From an uncultured Bacteroidales bacterium (GTDB lineage: Bacteria > Bacteroidota > Bacteroidia > Bacteroidales > P3): 64,000 nucleotides of DNA. The translations under genes were made by a program, and so were the position numbers. Positions 55,001 through 61,590 of this stretch are shown piece by piece. The notes below the pieces were generated by a model that was given only the letters and a program-made list of their open reading frames with translations, was not told where the DNA came from and searched no databases. The stretch is from positions 1 through 64,000 of the forward strand of contig ONCC01000011.1 of the NCBI GenBank assembly GCA_900316235.1. Reading direction: 5' to 3'. The stretch's first letter is position 1; each line of letters starts with the position of its first letter.

Positions 55001-56698
55001 ACCGCCACTGAACCTCTCAGCGACGTCTCCCTCAACTACCCCAACCGCAAACGCCTCGGTCTCAACCTCGAACTTCCCGCGAAGGGCAAGAAGGAACTGG
55101 CCTTCATGATTTCGGTTGATAAGTTGATAAGTTCTGACGACACATCAATCGACAACAACCTATCAACCTATCAACCTATCAACCTATCAACTATCAACGC
55201 CGAGTTCGAGAAAGTTGTCGCCTACTGGGACGAAAAGCTCTCCCATATCCAGGTGGAGACTCCCGACCGCAGCTTCAACCACATGCTCAACCGCTGGTAT
55301 CTCTACCAGGTCTGCTCCTCACGTCTCTTTGCCCGCGCCGGCTTCTACCAAGTGGGTGGAGCCACGGGCTTCCGCGACCAGCTGCAGGACGTCATGTCGC
55401 TGCTCTACAGCGACCCCGCCTATGCTCGCCGCCAAATCCTCGATCATGCGGCCCACCAGTTCGCCGAGGGCGACGTGCTGCACTGGTGGCACGAGAGCAT
55501 GAAGATGGGTGCCCGCACCACCTTCAGCGACGACTACCTCTGGCTGGTCTTCGTCACCTACCAGTATGTCCACGTCACCGGCGATACCTCTATCCTCACC
55601 GAACAGGTGCCCTTCACGTTGGGCGACCAGTTGGGACCCGGCGAGGCTGAGCGTGGTATTAATTATGCCATCGGTACAGAATATGCCTCATTGTATGAGC
55701 ATCTGCGCCGCGCGGTGAACCGCTCCATGTCGCGCTCCGGTATCCACGGACTTCCCTTGATGGGCTGCGGCGACTGGAACGACGGCATGTCCACCGTCGG
55801 TGTCGAGGGCAAAGGTGAGAGCGTCTGGGTTGCCTTCTTCCTCTGCGACCTGCTGCCAAAGATGGAACAACTCACGCAGATGGTGCCCGATGCCGACCTC
55901 ACCTACTGCGAAGAACTCTCGACCTATCGCAAGAAACTCGTCGACGCCATCCAGAAAGCCACGTGGGACGGTGCTTGGTTCCTCCGTGCCTATTTCGACA
56001 ATGGCGACCCCATGGGTTCACGCAACAATATCGAATGCCAGATCGACCTCATCTCACAGGCATGGTCCATCCTCACCGATGTGGCCACTCCCGAGCAGAA
56101 AGCCTCCGTCTTCCGCGAGACCGACAACCGACTGGTCAACCGCGAGCATGAGATTATCCAGCTGCTCACCCCGGCCTTCAAGGATTCAAAACCCTCGCCG
56201 GGCTACATAGCCAACTACCCCGTGGGAGTCCGCGAAAACGGAGGTCAGTACACCCATGGTGCCATGTGGTACATCATGGCGCAACTCAAAGAGGGACGCA
56301 ACGATATCGCCTACTACCTCTACTCCATCATCAACCCCATCCACCGCACACAAACCCTTGCCGATGTGCTGAAATACCAGGTGGAGCCCTACTGCATGGC
56401 GGCAGACATCTACAGCAACCCCCAGCATCCCGGCCGCGGTGGATGGACCTGGTACACCGGCTCCGCCTCGTGGGCCTACAAGACCGGCATCGAGAATATC
56501 CTCGGCCTCCGCAAACAGGGCAACCAACTCATCCTCGACCCTCGCGTACCCTCCGACTGGAACACCTTCACCCTCCGCTACCGTTACGGCCAAAGTACCT
56601 ATATATTAGAGTATGAACGCGCAACGACAGCCATGTCCATCCCCACCACCATCGACCTCGTCGACGACGGACAGGAGCACAGAATAACCATTCATTAA
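49055..56698 (+). CDS. cyclic beta-1,2-glucan synthase-like protein (GT84-glycoamylase-GH94)
   Basis: This giant 2547-residue membrane enzyme has the full order known from NdvB/Cgs. Membrane helices lie near 265-330, 697-745 and 830-865. Between them is a GT84 glycosyltransferase domain (FIITLDTDTELVLYSAQK, SHDLLEGCHIRCGL, HHRWTRGDWQII). A glycoamylase-type domain follows (about 900-1280, ending YAHHQGMILASLT), then two GH94 phosphorylase-like parts; the last (about 1790-2547) holds GCGDWNDGMS and GGQYTHGAMWYI. Such enzymes build and cyclise beta-1,2-glucan chains for the periplasm. Two short-repeat inserts occur (51062, 55115). Confidence 0.9.
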   Translation: MRNTYKIFNESVRGITRYYMLLVEETRRERLVGSTNEWVLDNYYMISEQEKVMKAELKGVESGKWKVGKARVEVLWKLLEGYLKKCHHAVDKDLLFRYLRGVQISTKDYLSYPEVWALLPLMKAILINELATLCHELEAAQAYHYKPTDMNLAKVDHLNAAAKQNLMMMNIFSSLKKLTKLPMAELIDAVSFSEKALKGEKAGMYDEMQDKTKEDYRTMIVRLSHKQKRSEYDLVKALVAEADEKGEHVGWRLFPPKRWNARARWYIWIVVTITFVLACGFAHLAVKSYKEEYMGSLWWLVLLLTVFMAVPMSQVVIDLFNQLLYRLHKPVGTFKLKFKDGMIPKEYATMVIMPTILKNKEKTIELLEQLEIYYLSNINRGNGRDGFSGANGQNLYYTLIGDAASYGEADAPWDQEVVDAGLAKIKELNEKYEAPIFNFVYRRRAWSEGEQTWLGHERKRGAILHFNDLLLGATSEEEKGNRFRCETISRWREGAVPDIRFIITLDTDTELVLYSAQKLIGAMAHPLNRAQLSADGKRVERGYGIMQPRVNVDVEVTNKSRYAQLFAGLGGLDVYTTASFELYQDIFNEGSFCGKGIYDLRIFQQVLKGTFPENLILSHDLLEGCHIRCGLINDVEVFDDNPSNYIDDAKRHHRWTRGDWQIISWLKGHVKNEKGEKVKNQVNTIGRWKIFDNLRRSVLSLALLVAILVGYNLDGLNGLSGFSGTWFVVAALVAVASPIVFFILGQVTKVPNFGRRYKYYMTLMRGFKVIIYRSLVQFALLPKEAWMYTDALIRACYRMWFSHHDLLAWITSDEAAKSTKGTWDDYVKKFWFNYVASTALVALGIMGEVGLMGWMGIIFCVVMWMSAPDLMYWLGKKFPQSKKSLNEKESEEVRQLAKDTWHFFDSLLSEENNWLIPDNYQLNREKKTDYKTSPTNIGYSLTAVVSAARLGFITEKDAVGRLALIIDTVCRLEKWNGHLYNWYDVKSLKALPNFFISTCDSGNFVACLYVVKGFLTNLSEPTDLCDSLSGKVQRLIDQTDFTKLYNPQLDVFSIGYDTTNYTLLPYHYNNFASEARLTSFLTIAQGDAPYKHWFCLDKTLVQYGGYKGVASWYGTLFEYFMPLIFLPTYKHTLMDETYSFAIRAQRAFIKNSCPGLPWGISETAYNELDDAQNYKYHAFGVPYLKFQNTTPDRIVVSPYSSLMTIGIDDHAVYENLQRFKKLKMYDEFGLYESYDEEDHVPVKAHYAHHQGMILASLTNYLTGGCLQHYFMQEPTMRSMETLLKEKAQVKPYIDLKVTQYKRYQYSKVQTESDARSFDTIANVPELGFISNGQYTVLMNDRGSGFSRYKNILLNRYRKISADHYGTYLYIRNLKNDHLWCNTYAPLDVMPESYHVSFASDKISYLRVDEGIETKTEVTVLKDRSAEIRRITFTNNSGQDVDLELTTYGEVVLSPAVEDESHRVFNGMKINSEYDAEHQSLIFSRPGNIGNRHYMIHRLWIDGDDGSNGLVEYETSRVKFIGRGNSLRHADIIESRRTLSGTVGTTLDPVISMRRRIHVTAGKSVEAFILTGFAKAKEHLLQLSDLYQNSADVEHAFKTASVFNNMRTSLSLLKGSQMRLYNNISKYMAQTATLGNERNAILAKNTLSQSGLWRFSISGDLDILLMEIDSMERAGYAKEMLRAFEYFKVHGMRLDLVFINDAPERDREGLMHFIRNMANTEHLWAEHSDAGKVYVLDGHDVSEAERTLLHTVARLTFSTAKGITIAEQLLQLELANQHYQDKVEYPLLKPKKEFRVWSDLEFYNQYGGFDNEGRDYVVTNTNTPMPWVNVIANESHFGCIVSSTMAGFTFAHNAQQFKLTGWSNDIVRDNASEMLLINKKQFIPATARHSQGWSAFDAEYDDLKVAVRIFVAVDRMEKYYQIKVENTSAEPQQVRLDMVYKLVLGMSEEQTARYLYSEWDEASNTLRIRNVYHAIYHDQVVNLTATEPLSDVSLNYPNRKRLGLNLELPAKGKKELAFMISVDKLISSDDTSIDNNLSTYQPINLSTINAEFEKVVAYWDEKLSHIQVETPDRSFNHMLNRWYLYQVCSSRLFARAGFYQVGGATGFRDQLQDVMSLLYSDPAYARRQILDHAAHQFAEGDVLHWWHESMKMGARTTFSDDYLWLVFVTYQYVHVTGDTSILTEQVPFTLGDQLGPGEAERGINYAIGTEYASLYEHLRRAVNRSMSRSGIHGLPLMGCGDWNDGMSTVGVEGKGESVWVAFFLCDLLPKMEQLTQMVPDADLTYCEELSTYRKKLVDAIQKATWDGAWFLRAYFDNGDPMGSRNNIECQIDLISQAWSILTDVATPEQKASVFRETDNRLVNREHEIIQLLTPAFKDSKPSPGYIANYPVGVRENGGQYTHGAMWYIMAQLKEGRNDIAYYLYSIINPIHRTQTLADVLKYQVEPYCMAADIYSNPQHPGRGGWTWYTGSASWAYKTGIENILGLRKQGNQLILDPRVPSDWNTFTLRYRYGQSTYILEYERATTAMSIPTTIDLVDDGQEHRITIH
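51062..51097. repeat. nonamer array in the glucan synthase gene (GAGAAGGTG type)
   Basis: Units: GTGAAGAAC, GAGAAGGGT, GAGAAGGTG, AAGAATCAA. They encode the Lys/Glu-rich VKNEKGEKVKNQ directly after the GDWQIISWLKG motif. More decayed than the other arrays. Confidence 0.55.
55115..55198. repeat. inverted octamer array in the glucan synthase gene
   Basis: GTTGATAA occurs twice (55115-55130) and, after a spacer, CCTATCAA occurs four times (55159-55190) followed by CTATCAAC. The two halves are roughly inverse and can form a hairpin in the mRNA. They encode a Ser/Asn/Thr/Leu-rich linker between GH94 subdomains. The octamer is not a codon multiple. Confidence 0.9.
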
Positions 56699-56730
56699 GA
56701 TTCACCGTTTTTATTTCGATATCCATAATT

Positions 56731-57951
56731 ATGAAAAAGCTTTCTCTCACCACCCAGATTGGTATCGCCCTACTGCTGGCAGTGGTGACAGGCATCCTGC
56801 TGTCAGGCCACGCCGACTTCGTCAACAGCTACATCAAGCCCTTCGGCATCATATTCCTCAACTTGCTGAAATTCATCGTAGTGCCGCTGGTGCTCTTCTC
56901 CATCATGGCGGGCATTCTCTCGATGAACGACATCAAGAAGGTGGGGCATCTGGGACTCCGCGCACTGGCCTATTTCATGGTGACGACCCTCTTCGCCGTC
57001 ACGCTGGGACTCGTCATCCCCAGCCTTTTGAAGGGTTTCCTGCCCCTTATCCAAATCAACCCCGAGGCTACAACTGAGATTGTCAAGCTACCAAATATGT
57101 CGGTGATGGACCAGCTTGTCGGCATGTTCCCCGACAACGTCATCACACCCATCAGCTCTATGGCCATGATGCAAGTCATCGTCATTGCCCTCCTCTTCGG
57201 CATCGCCATGGTGCATATCGGCGACAAAGGCGAGATGGCGCGTAAGGTGACCCTCAGCTTCAACGACGTGGTGAGCAAGATTCTCGATTATATCATGAAA
57301 CTGGCCCCCATCGGAGTCTTCTGCATGCTGACGCCCGTGGTTGTCGACAACGGCCCCTCCGTGCTGGGCTCCTACGCCGCCCTGCTCATCCTCGCCTACC
57401 TCTGCTTCGCCATCCATGCAGGACTTGTCTATAGTTCAGCCGTGGGGCTCCTGGGCAAATTCTCGCCCCTGAAGTTCTTCAAGGAGATGCAACCCGCCAT
57501 GATGTTCGCCTTCTCCAGCGACTCCTCCGTGGCCACCCTCCCCTACTCCATGCAGTGCACCGAGAAGATGGGCGTCAGCAAGGATGTGGGACGCTTCGTG
57601 CTCTCCCTGGGCGCCACCATCAACATGGACGGCGTCGCCATCTATCTCGGCGTGGCCTCCGTCTTCATGGCTACCTGCTGCGGCATCGATCTCACCCTCA
57701 GCCAGTATATGGCCATTGCTTTCGCCTCTACGATAGCCTCCATCGGCACTCCCGGCATCCCGGGCGGCAGCCTAGCCTTGATGGCTATGGTCTTCGCCTC
57801 CGCCGGCATCCCCGTCGAGTGTGTCGCCGTTGCCGCTGGCATCGACCGTATCATCGACATGGGCCGCACCGTGATGTCCGTCACCGGCGACGCCTCCTGC
57901 GCCGTCGTCATGCAGCGCCTCACCTCCAGAAAAACGACTCACAAATCATAA
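56731..57951 (+). CDS. dicarboxylate/amino acid:cation symporter (DAACS family)
   Basis: This 406-residue transporter imports C4-dicarboxylates, glutamate or aspartate, or serine/threonine with Na+ or H+. It has eight helices and two hairpins. The signatures are FSSDSSVATLP (HP1), GATINMDGVAIYL (helix 7), GTPGIPGGSLALMA (HP2) and RTVMSVTGDASCAVV (helix 8). The specificity cannot be told. It starts 32 bp behind the glucan synthase gene and is followed by a terminator. Confidence 0.94.
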   Translation: MKKLSLTTQIGIALLLAVVTGILLSGHADFVNSYIKPFGIIFLNLLKFIVVPLVLFSIMAGILSMNDIKKVGHLGLRALAYFMVTTLFAVTLGLVIPSLLKGFLPLIQINPEATTEIVKLPNMSVMDQLVGMFPDNVITPISSMAMMQVIVIALLFGIAMVHIGDKGEMARKVTLSFNDVVSKILDYIMKLAPIGVFCMLTPVVVDNGPSVLGSYAALLILAYLCFAIHAGLVYSSAVGLLGKFSPLKFFKEMQPAMMFAFSSDSSVATLPYSMQCTEKMGVSKDVGRFVLSLGATINMDGVAIYLGVASVFMATCCGIDLTLSQYMAIAFASTIASIGTPGIPGGSLALMAMVFASAGIPVECVAVAAGIDRIIDMGRTVMSVTGDASCAVVMQRLTSRKTTHKS

Positions 57952-58044
57952 TTCATAATACTATCGTGCGACCTGGAACTGGCATCTACCGCATAAAATA
58001 TTTTAACATTTATTAAGTTAATTTTTATAACAAAAACATCCACG

Positions 58045-58079
58045 GGCACCTGTTTGGGCAACGGGTGCCTTTCTTTTTA
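58045..58079 (+). terminator. intrinsic terminator of the symporter gene
   Basis: GGCACC (58045-58050) pairs with GGTGCC (58064-58069), followed by TTTCTTTTT. Confidence 0.8.
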
Positions 58080-58109
58080 GTGTAATCCTCTGTGTCCTAC
58101 TGGGATGAA

Positions 58110-58200
58110 CCCCCTACCATCTACCTACCATCTCCTTACCAACTCCTAACCAACTCCTACCACAGTAGGTGTTGATAGGTTTATAATAGGGTGTTGGTAT
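58110..58200. repeat. intergenic 11-mer array, copy F
   Basis: Units CTACCATCTAC, CTACCATCTCC, TTACCAACTCC, TAACCAACTCC lead to CCTAC-CACA-GTAGG and the inverse GTGTTGATAGG. The loop CACA is the inverse of the loop in copy D. It stands at the border between the core genome and the accessory island. Confidence 0.85.
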
Positions 58201-58218
58201 TTAAGACTTATTAACATT

Positions 58219-58260
58219 TCCGATTTCCACTCTTCCTCGTAGTCGACATCGGTGAATATG
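58219..58260 (-). pseudogene. possible dnaK 3'-end remnant
   Basis: Read on the minus strand, this encodes FTDVDYEEEW, matching the end of DnaK in this window (VTDVDYEEV) at seven consecutive residues, with four synonymous codon differences. It is in the same orientation as dnaK, on the opposite side of the accessory genes. It could be the displaced gene end left by an element that inserted at the dnaK 3' end. The match is short, so chance is not excluded. Confidence 0.35.
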
Positions 58261-58293
58261 AATAAACAATATTTTGCTGTATTGAAAAAATTA

Positions 58294-58422
58294 TGTATCT
58301 TTGCAGCGTGAAATTGATAAAATGATGATGACATAAAACGTAAAAATAAAACAAAGACATATTGAGCTTGACGCTCTAATTCATCCAACTTCCGTCGCTT
58401 CAAAAAGCGGCGGAAGTTGTTT
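58294..58422 (+). ncRNA. repeated leader / candidate small RNA, copy 1
   Basis: TATCTTTG at 58296-58303 gives a start near 58310. About 75 nt shared with copy 2 follow, including the short hairpin GAGC-TTGAC-GCTC. A 14-bp stem then forms (58387-58400 with 58405-58418, one G-U pair), followed by GTTTTGT, which would end a transcript of about 112 nt. It precedes, but does not include, the promoter of the toxin-antitoxin pair. Confidence 0.55.
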
Positions 58423-58443
58423 TGTATAACCAGCAAAGTTATT

Positions 58444-58468
58444 ATTCTCCGCATATTTTGCGGAGAAT
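58444..58468. repeat. perfect inverted repeat upstream of the antitoxin promoter
   Basis: ATTCTCCGC (58444-58452) and GCGGAGAAT (58460-58468) are exact inverses 7 bp apart, with a further CTCCGCATGG nearby at 58480. The position, 56 bp before the -7 box, suits an operator for toxin-antitoxin autoregulation, or a weak terminator. Confidence 0.5.
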
Positions 58469-58523
58469 ATATGGCTTTTTCTCCGCATGGCAACATTTAT
58501 TTTGCCAGATGAATAATTTTGTG

Positions 58524-58531
58524 TATCTTTG
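58524..58531 (+). promoter_or_regulatory. promoter of the toxin-antitoxin pair (diverged copy of the leader element)
   Basis: TATCTTTG is followed by CACCGTGAAAATATGATA, which aligns with CAGCGTGAAATTGATA of the three leader elements. It gives a leader of about 20 nt to the ATG at 58557. Confidence 0.7.
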
Positions 58532-58556
58532 CACCGTGAAAATATGATATAATACC

Positions 58557-58751
58557 ATGGCAGTAAAACCATATAAAACAGAGGAACAGCCAATGCCGAC
58601 AGCATCTGAGCCAGAGGCCGTATATGGGCGTACAGCAGTTGCGCACGAGGGTTATCCAATCGGCGGAAAACGCGAACGTCTGTCGGTGGATGAGTATTTC
58701 GATGAATTGTGGTCCATGTATCTGACGAAACGTGAGAACCTACAGAATTGA
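58557..58751 (+). CDS. putative antitoxin, 64 aa
   Basis: This small acidic protein (MAVKPYKTEEQPMPTASEPE...) has a disordered N-terminal half and a helical C-terminal half (RLSVDEYFDELWSMYLTKRE). It overlaps the RelE/ParE-like toxin gene by 20 bp. No DNA-binding domain is evident, so the antitoxin role is inferred from position. The C-terminal helix is what would wrap the toxin. Confidence 0.7.
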   Translation: MAVKPYKTEEQPMPTASEPEAVYGRTAVAHEGYPIGGKRERLSVDEYFDELWSMYLTKRENLQN

Positions 58752-59040
58752 GATTAACGCATCGGCCAGAGCTGACCTTGGCGAGTTGTCCGATTTCTTG
58801 GCGGAGAACATGTCCGAGGAAGGTGCATGGCGATACAAAGAGGCAATGCGGCAGGAGATACTCTCGCTTACCATCTTCGCCGACCTCTATCGCGTCAGTC
58901 GTTATGACGATGTCCGTCGCATACATCCTCAGGCACGGCACATGGTGTCGCACAACAAACGATGGGTATATATCTTTCATATTGAGAAAGACATAGTGGT
59001 GATTGATAGAATAAAAGCAGCAAAAATGATAAAAAGATAA
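58732..59040 (+). CDS. RelE/ParE-superfamily toxin
   Basis: This 102-residue protein has the RelE/ParE layout: YRIEINASARADLGELSDFL with two N-terminal helices, then strands including LYRVSRYDDVRRIHPQ and HNKRWVYIFHIEKDIVVIDR, ending in a basic tail. It would cleave mRNA at the ribosome (RelE) or poison gyrase (ParE). It opens with GTG inside the antitoxin gene. The next leader element starts 2 bp after its stop codon. Confidence 0.88.
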   Translation: MRTYRIEINASARADLGELSDFLAENMSEEGAWRYKEAMRQEILSLTIFADLYRVSRYDDVRRIHPQARHMVSHNKRWVYIFHIEKDIVVIDRIKAAKMIKR

Positions 59041-59042
59041 TA

Positions 59043-59168
59043 TGTATCTTTGCAGCGTGAAATTGATAAAATGATTATGACATAAAACGTAGAAATAGAC
59101 AAAGACATATTGAGCTTGACGCTCTAATTCATCTGAGTGCCGCCGCTGATTGCAGCGGCGTTTTTTTT
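59043..59168 (+). ncRNA. repeated leader / candidate small RNA, copy 2
   Basis: TATCTTTG at 59045-59052 predicts a start near 59059. The body matches copy 1 through ATTGAGCTTGACGCTCTAAT and ATTCATC. It ends in a clean intrinsic terminator: CGCCGCT (59141-59147), loop GATTGC, AGCGGCG (59154-59160), then eight Ts. The transcript would be about 110 nt. The zeta-toxin gene downstream has its own promoter, so this unit looks independent. Confidence 0.65.
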
Positions 59169-59215
59169 CGCTATTAGGATATCATAAAATATTTTGCCGA
59201 TTAAAATAATCTTCG

Positions 59216-59223
59216 TATCTTTG
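59216..59223 (+). promoter_or_regulatory. promoter -7 box of the zeta-toxin gene
   Basis: TATCTTTG followed by CA. The start is expected at about 59229-59231, only a few bases before the ATG at 59233, so the mRNA is nearly leaderless (or begins translation at the ATG of 59242). Confidence 0.75.
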
Positions 59224-59232
59224 CAAATTGAA

Positions 59233-59820
59233 ATGGACAAGATGTTATACATCATCGGGGGCTGTAACGGGGCTGGTAAAACCACCGCCTCATATACCGT
59301 TTTGCCCGATATCCTTGACTGTCGAGAGTTCGTCAACGCCGATGAGATAGCACGAGGATTGTCTCCGTTCAATCCTGCAGATGTGGCCATTGAGGCTGGC
59401 AGGCTTATGTTGAAGCGCATAGAGGAACTTCTCGCCCGAGAGGAGTCTTTCTCCATCGAGACCACTCTTGCCACCCGCTCCTATGTCAATCTTGTTCGTC
59501 GAGCCCATGACAAAGGTTACCGTGTAACGTTGCTGTTCTTTTGGCTGAATTCCCCGGAATTGGCCATACAGCGCGTAGCCGAGCGTGTAAGCAAAGGGGG
59601 ACATGATATCCCCGAAGACATCATTCGCCGTCGCTACGTCAGTGGAATCCAGAACCTCTTCAACCTTTATGCCGCAGAGGTGGATTCATGGAGCATCTAC
59701 GACAATAGCACCACCCTTCGCCGCAATGTGGCATTTGGAGGCAAGACTATCAAAACGGTAATAAACAATGAAGAAATATACAATCAGATAATAAGCCATG
59801 TCAGAAAAGGAAATATTTGA
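59233..59820 (+). CDS. zeta-toxin family kinase
   Basis: Zeta toxins phosphorylate UDP-N-acetylglucosamine and block wall synthesis. This 195-residue protein has Walker A GGCNGAGKTTASY, then NADEIARGLSPFNP (catalytic Asp region), FSIETTLATRSYVNLVRRAH (the ExT substrate motif) and RVSKGGHDIPEDIIRRRYVS, the common zeta core. The promoter lies inside the longer open frame, fixing the start at 59233 or 59242. A 60-residue partner overlaps its end. Confidence 0.92.
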   Translation: MDKMLYIIGGCNGAGKTTASYTVLPDILDCREFVNADEIARGLSPFNPADVAIEAGRLMLKRIEELLAREESFSIETTLATRSYVNLVRRAHDKGYRVTLLFFWLNSPELAIQRVAERVSKGGHDIPEDIIRRRYVSGIQNLFNLYAAEVDSWSIYDNSTTLRRNVAFGGKTIKTVINNEEIYNQIISHVRKGNI

Positions 59821-59980
59821 ATTGCAAGATAAAATAGACGAGGGCTTGCGATTGGCCGAGAAACGTATGCTGCAAGAAAAAGCCTTGCATGACGAGTGTG
59901 TCATCGTGCAGAACTCCGACGGAGAGATAAAGCATATCCCGGCAAAGCAAGTCCTTGCCGAACAGGCAATGTCTCTTTAG
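59798..59980 (+). CDS. putative zeta-antitoxin, 60 aa
   Basis: This short acidic helical protein (MSEKEIFELQDKIDEGLRLAEKRM...) overlaps the zeta-toxin gene by 23 bp. Bacteroidetes zeta genes are often followed by such a small gene. A helical protein that blocks the ATP site, like epsilon, is plausible, but no sequence similarity is visible. The third leader element begins on the base after its stop codon. Confidence 0.65.
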   Translation: MSEKEIFELQDKIDEGLRLAEKRMLQEKALHDECVIVQNSDGEIKHIPAKQVLAEQAMSL

Positions 59981-60088
59981 TATCTTTGCAGCGTGAAATT
60001 GATAAAATGATGATGACATAAAACGTAGAGGTATTGGGAATACCTAATTTATTGGACACAATTGGAAATTGATGAAAAGTACATGTAT
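59981..60088 (+). promoter_or_regulatory. repeated leader element, copy 3, in front of the WG-repeat gene
   Basis: TATCTTTG at 59981-59988 and the next 40 bp match copies 1 and 2. After ACGTAGA the sequence diverges into a perfect hairpin AGGTATT-GGG-AATACCT (60029-60045) without a T-run. Here the element acts as promoter and leader (about 95 nt) of the downstream gene. Confidence 0.7.
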
Positions 60089-61198
60089 ATGAAAAAAATA
60101 TTCTATATCTTTTTTATTGTTGTGACCATATTTGGTTGCTCTCCCAAGAAGAATCTTGAACCATATTTCTGCTATTACGATGAAAAAACACAGTTGTCAG
60201 GATTCATAGATAAATATGGAGATGTCGTTATCAGGCCACAGTGGGATTATGTTTCTAATTTTAATGAAGGTTATGCTATCGTTGGAAAGAGCCCTGACTC
60301 TTCATTTTCCAATATCAGCGAGAAGAACGAACCAGTTCTGCTTGATTGTGTCAAATGGGGCGTAATTGATTATATGGGTAATGTAATAGTAAAGCCCCAA
60401 TATGATTTTATTGATGATTTTCACGAAGGGTTAGCTGGCTTTGAACTCCGAGGGAAACATGGATATTTGAACACTAATGGCGACGTGGCAATAGAGCCTA
60501 TATTTGACCGATGTGGCGAATTCCACGAAGGATTAGCCTCAGTAAGGATAAGTAATAAATATGGTTTTATCAACAAGAATGGGGAGATGGTTCTGAACCC
60601 GCAGTACGACTATGTATACGATTTCTATAATGATATTGCAATAGTTAGTTGCAATGAGAGAGTAGTTACATTACCCAAAGGCCAATTTGACTTTGACATT
60701 GACCTTGTTTCAAAATACGCATTAATAGATAGGGCCGGAAAATTTGTCACCGATACTATTTTTAGCTCATGTGATCCGTTTTCAGAAGGTTTAGCACTAG
60801 CTGAAGTAGATGGAAAATACGGATATATTAACGTATCGGGAAATTTTGTCATTGAACCAAACTTCACATGGGGAAATGACAAAGCAAGGTATCCGGCTGA
60901 TTTTTCTGAAGGGAAAGCAGTCGTCCGTTATGGTGACCAATATGGGTATATTGACAAAAAAGGGAAAATAATCATCATACCCTCTTTTGCGTATGCCTAT
61001 CCATTTAAGGAAGGCTTTGCTAAGGTTATAACAAAAGATGACAACACTTGCTACATTAATGAGGAAGGAAGAATAATAGTAAATGGCGATTCCTTGCTGT
61101 ATGTATATGGATTCTTTGACAAGCTGATGGTGGCTAAGTTAAAGGACGGTCAATTTGTCCATATTAACAATAATGGCAAAATCGCTTGGCAGAAATGA
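60089..61198 (+). CDS. WG-repeat lipoprotein
   Basis: This 369-residue protein has a lipoprotein signal (FIVVTIFGCSPKK) and about eight WG/KWG beta repeats of 40-50 residues, such as KWGVIDYMGNVIVKPQYDFI and KYGYINVSGNFVIEPNF. WG repeats form beta structures for binding; no activity is known. Base composition is clearly AT-richer than the core genes around it, which suggests transfer. The ATG at 60089 is preferred over upstream codons because it gives the complete lipoprotein signal. Confidence 0.88.
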   Translation: MKKIFYIFFIVVTIFGCSPKKNLEPYFCYYDEKTQLSGFIDKYGDVVIRPQWDYVSNFNEGYAIVGKSPDSSFSNISEKNEPVLLDCVKWGVIDYMGNVIVKPQYDFIDDFHEGLAGFELRGKHGYLNTNGDVAIEPIFDRCGEFHEGLASVRISNKYGFINKNGEMVLNPQYDYVYDFYNDIAIVSCNERVVTLPKGQFDFDIDLVSKYALIDRAGKFVTDTIFSSCDPFSEGLALAEVDGKYGYINVSGNFVIEPNFTWGNDKARYPADFSEGKAVVRYGDQYGYIDKKGKIIIIPSFAYAYPFKEGFAKVITKDDNTCYINEEGRIIVNGDSLLYVYGFFDKLMVAKLKDGQFVHINNNGKIAWQK

Positions 61199-61200
61199 GC

Positions 61201-61446
61201 GTTACAAGTCCCAATCAATTTTAAAAATGGCCGAAATGGTTGTCGCAAGCCCCGATCATTTTTTGAAATGGCAAAAATGAGTGTCGCAAGGCCCAATCAA
61301 TTTTGAAAATGGCTAAAATGAGTGTCATCAGGGCCAATTGATTTTAAAAATGGCCAAAATGGCTGTCGCAAGGCCCAAACAATTTTGAAAACGACCAAAA
61401 TGAGTGTCGCAACCACAAAATCATTTTGAAAGTGCCCCAAATGAAT
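61201..61446. repeat. six 41-bp tandem repeats
   Basis: Units start at 61201, 61242, 61283, 61324, 61365 and 61406, each exactly 41 bp, with a decayed seventh at 61447. The consensus begins GTCGCAAGGCCCAATCAATT and continues TTGAAAATGGCCAAAATGAGT. Each has ATTTT-G-AAAAT and paired GGCC blocks. The array begins 2 bp after the WG gene stop. 41 bp is not a codon multiple but is close to four helical turns, so it looks like a protein-binding array. Nothing else is seen up to 61590. Confidence 0.9.
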
Positions 61447-61590
61447 CACGACGACGTGTTTCAAAATGAAAACATGCTTGAGAGAATCTCGCTGGCGTGT
61501 TTGAAATCAAAACCAACGCTTCGTAGTTTGCAATAACGGATTTCTGAATCTGAGCACGATTCTGACGTAAATAATTCCACAATAAAAAAG

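Noticed and set aside
58322..58336. Five-codon frame ATG ATG ATG ACA TAA in the leader elements
   Set aside because: It recurs in all three elements (Ile for one Met in copy 2), but the whole leader is conserved, so there is no sign of selection on a peptide. Not annotated.
58381..58980. 199-residue minus-strand frame across the toxin-antitoxin region
   Set aside because: It runs antisense to the RelE-type gene and the leader element; no promoter or family features.
61201..61446. CRISPR array
   Set aside because: Units are contiguous with no spacers and vary throughout.
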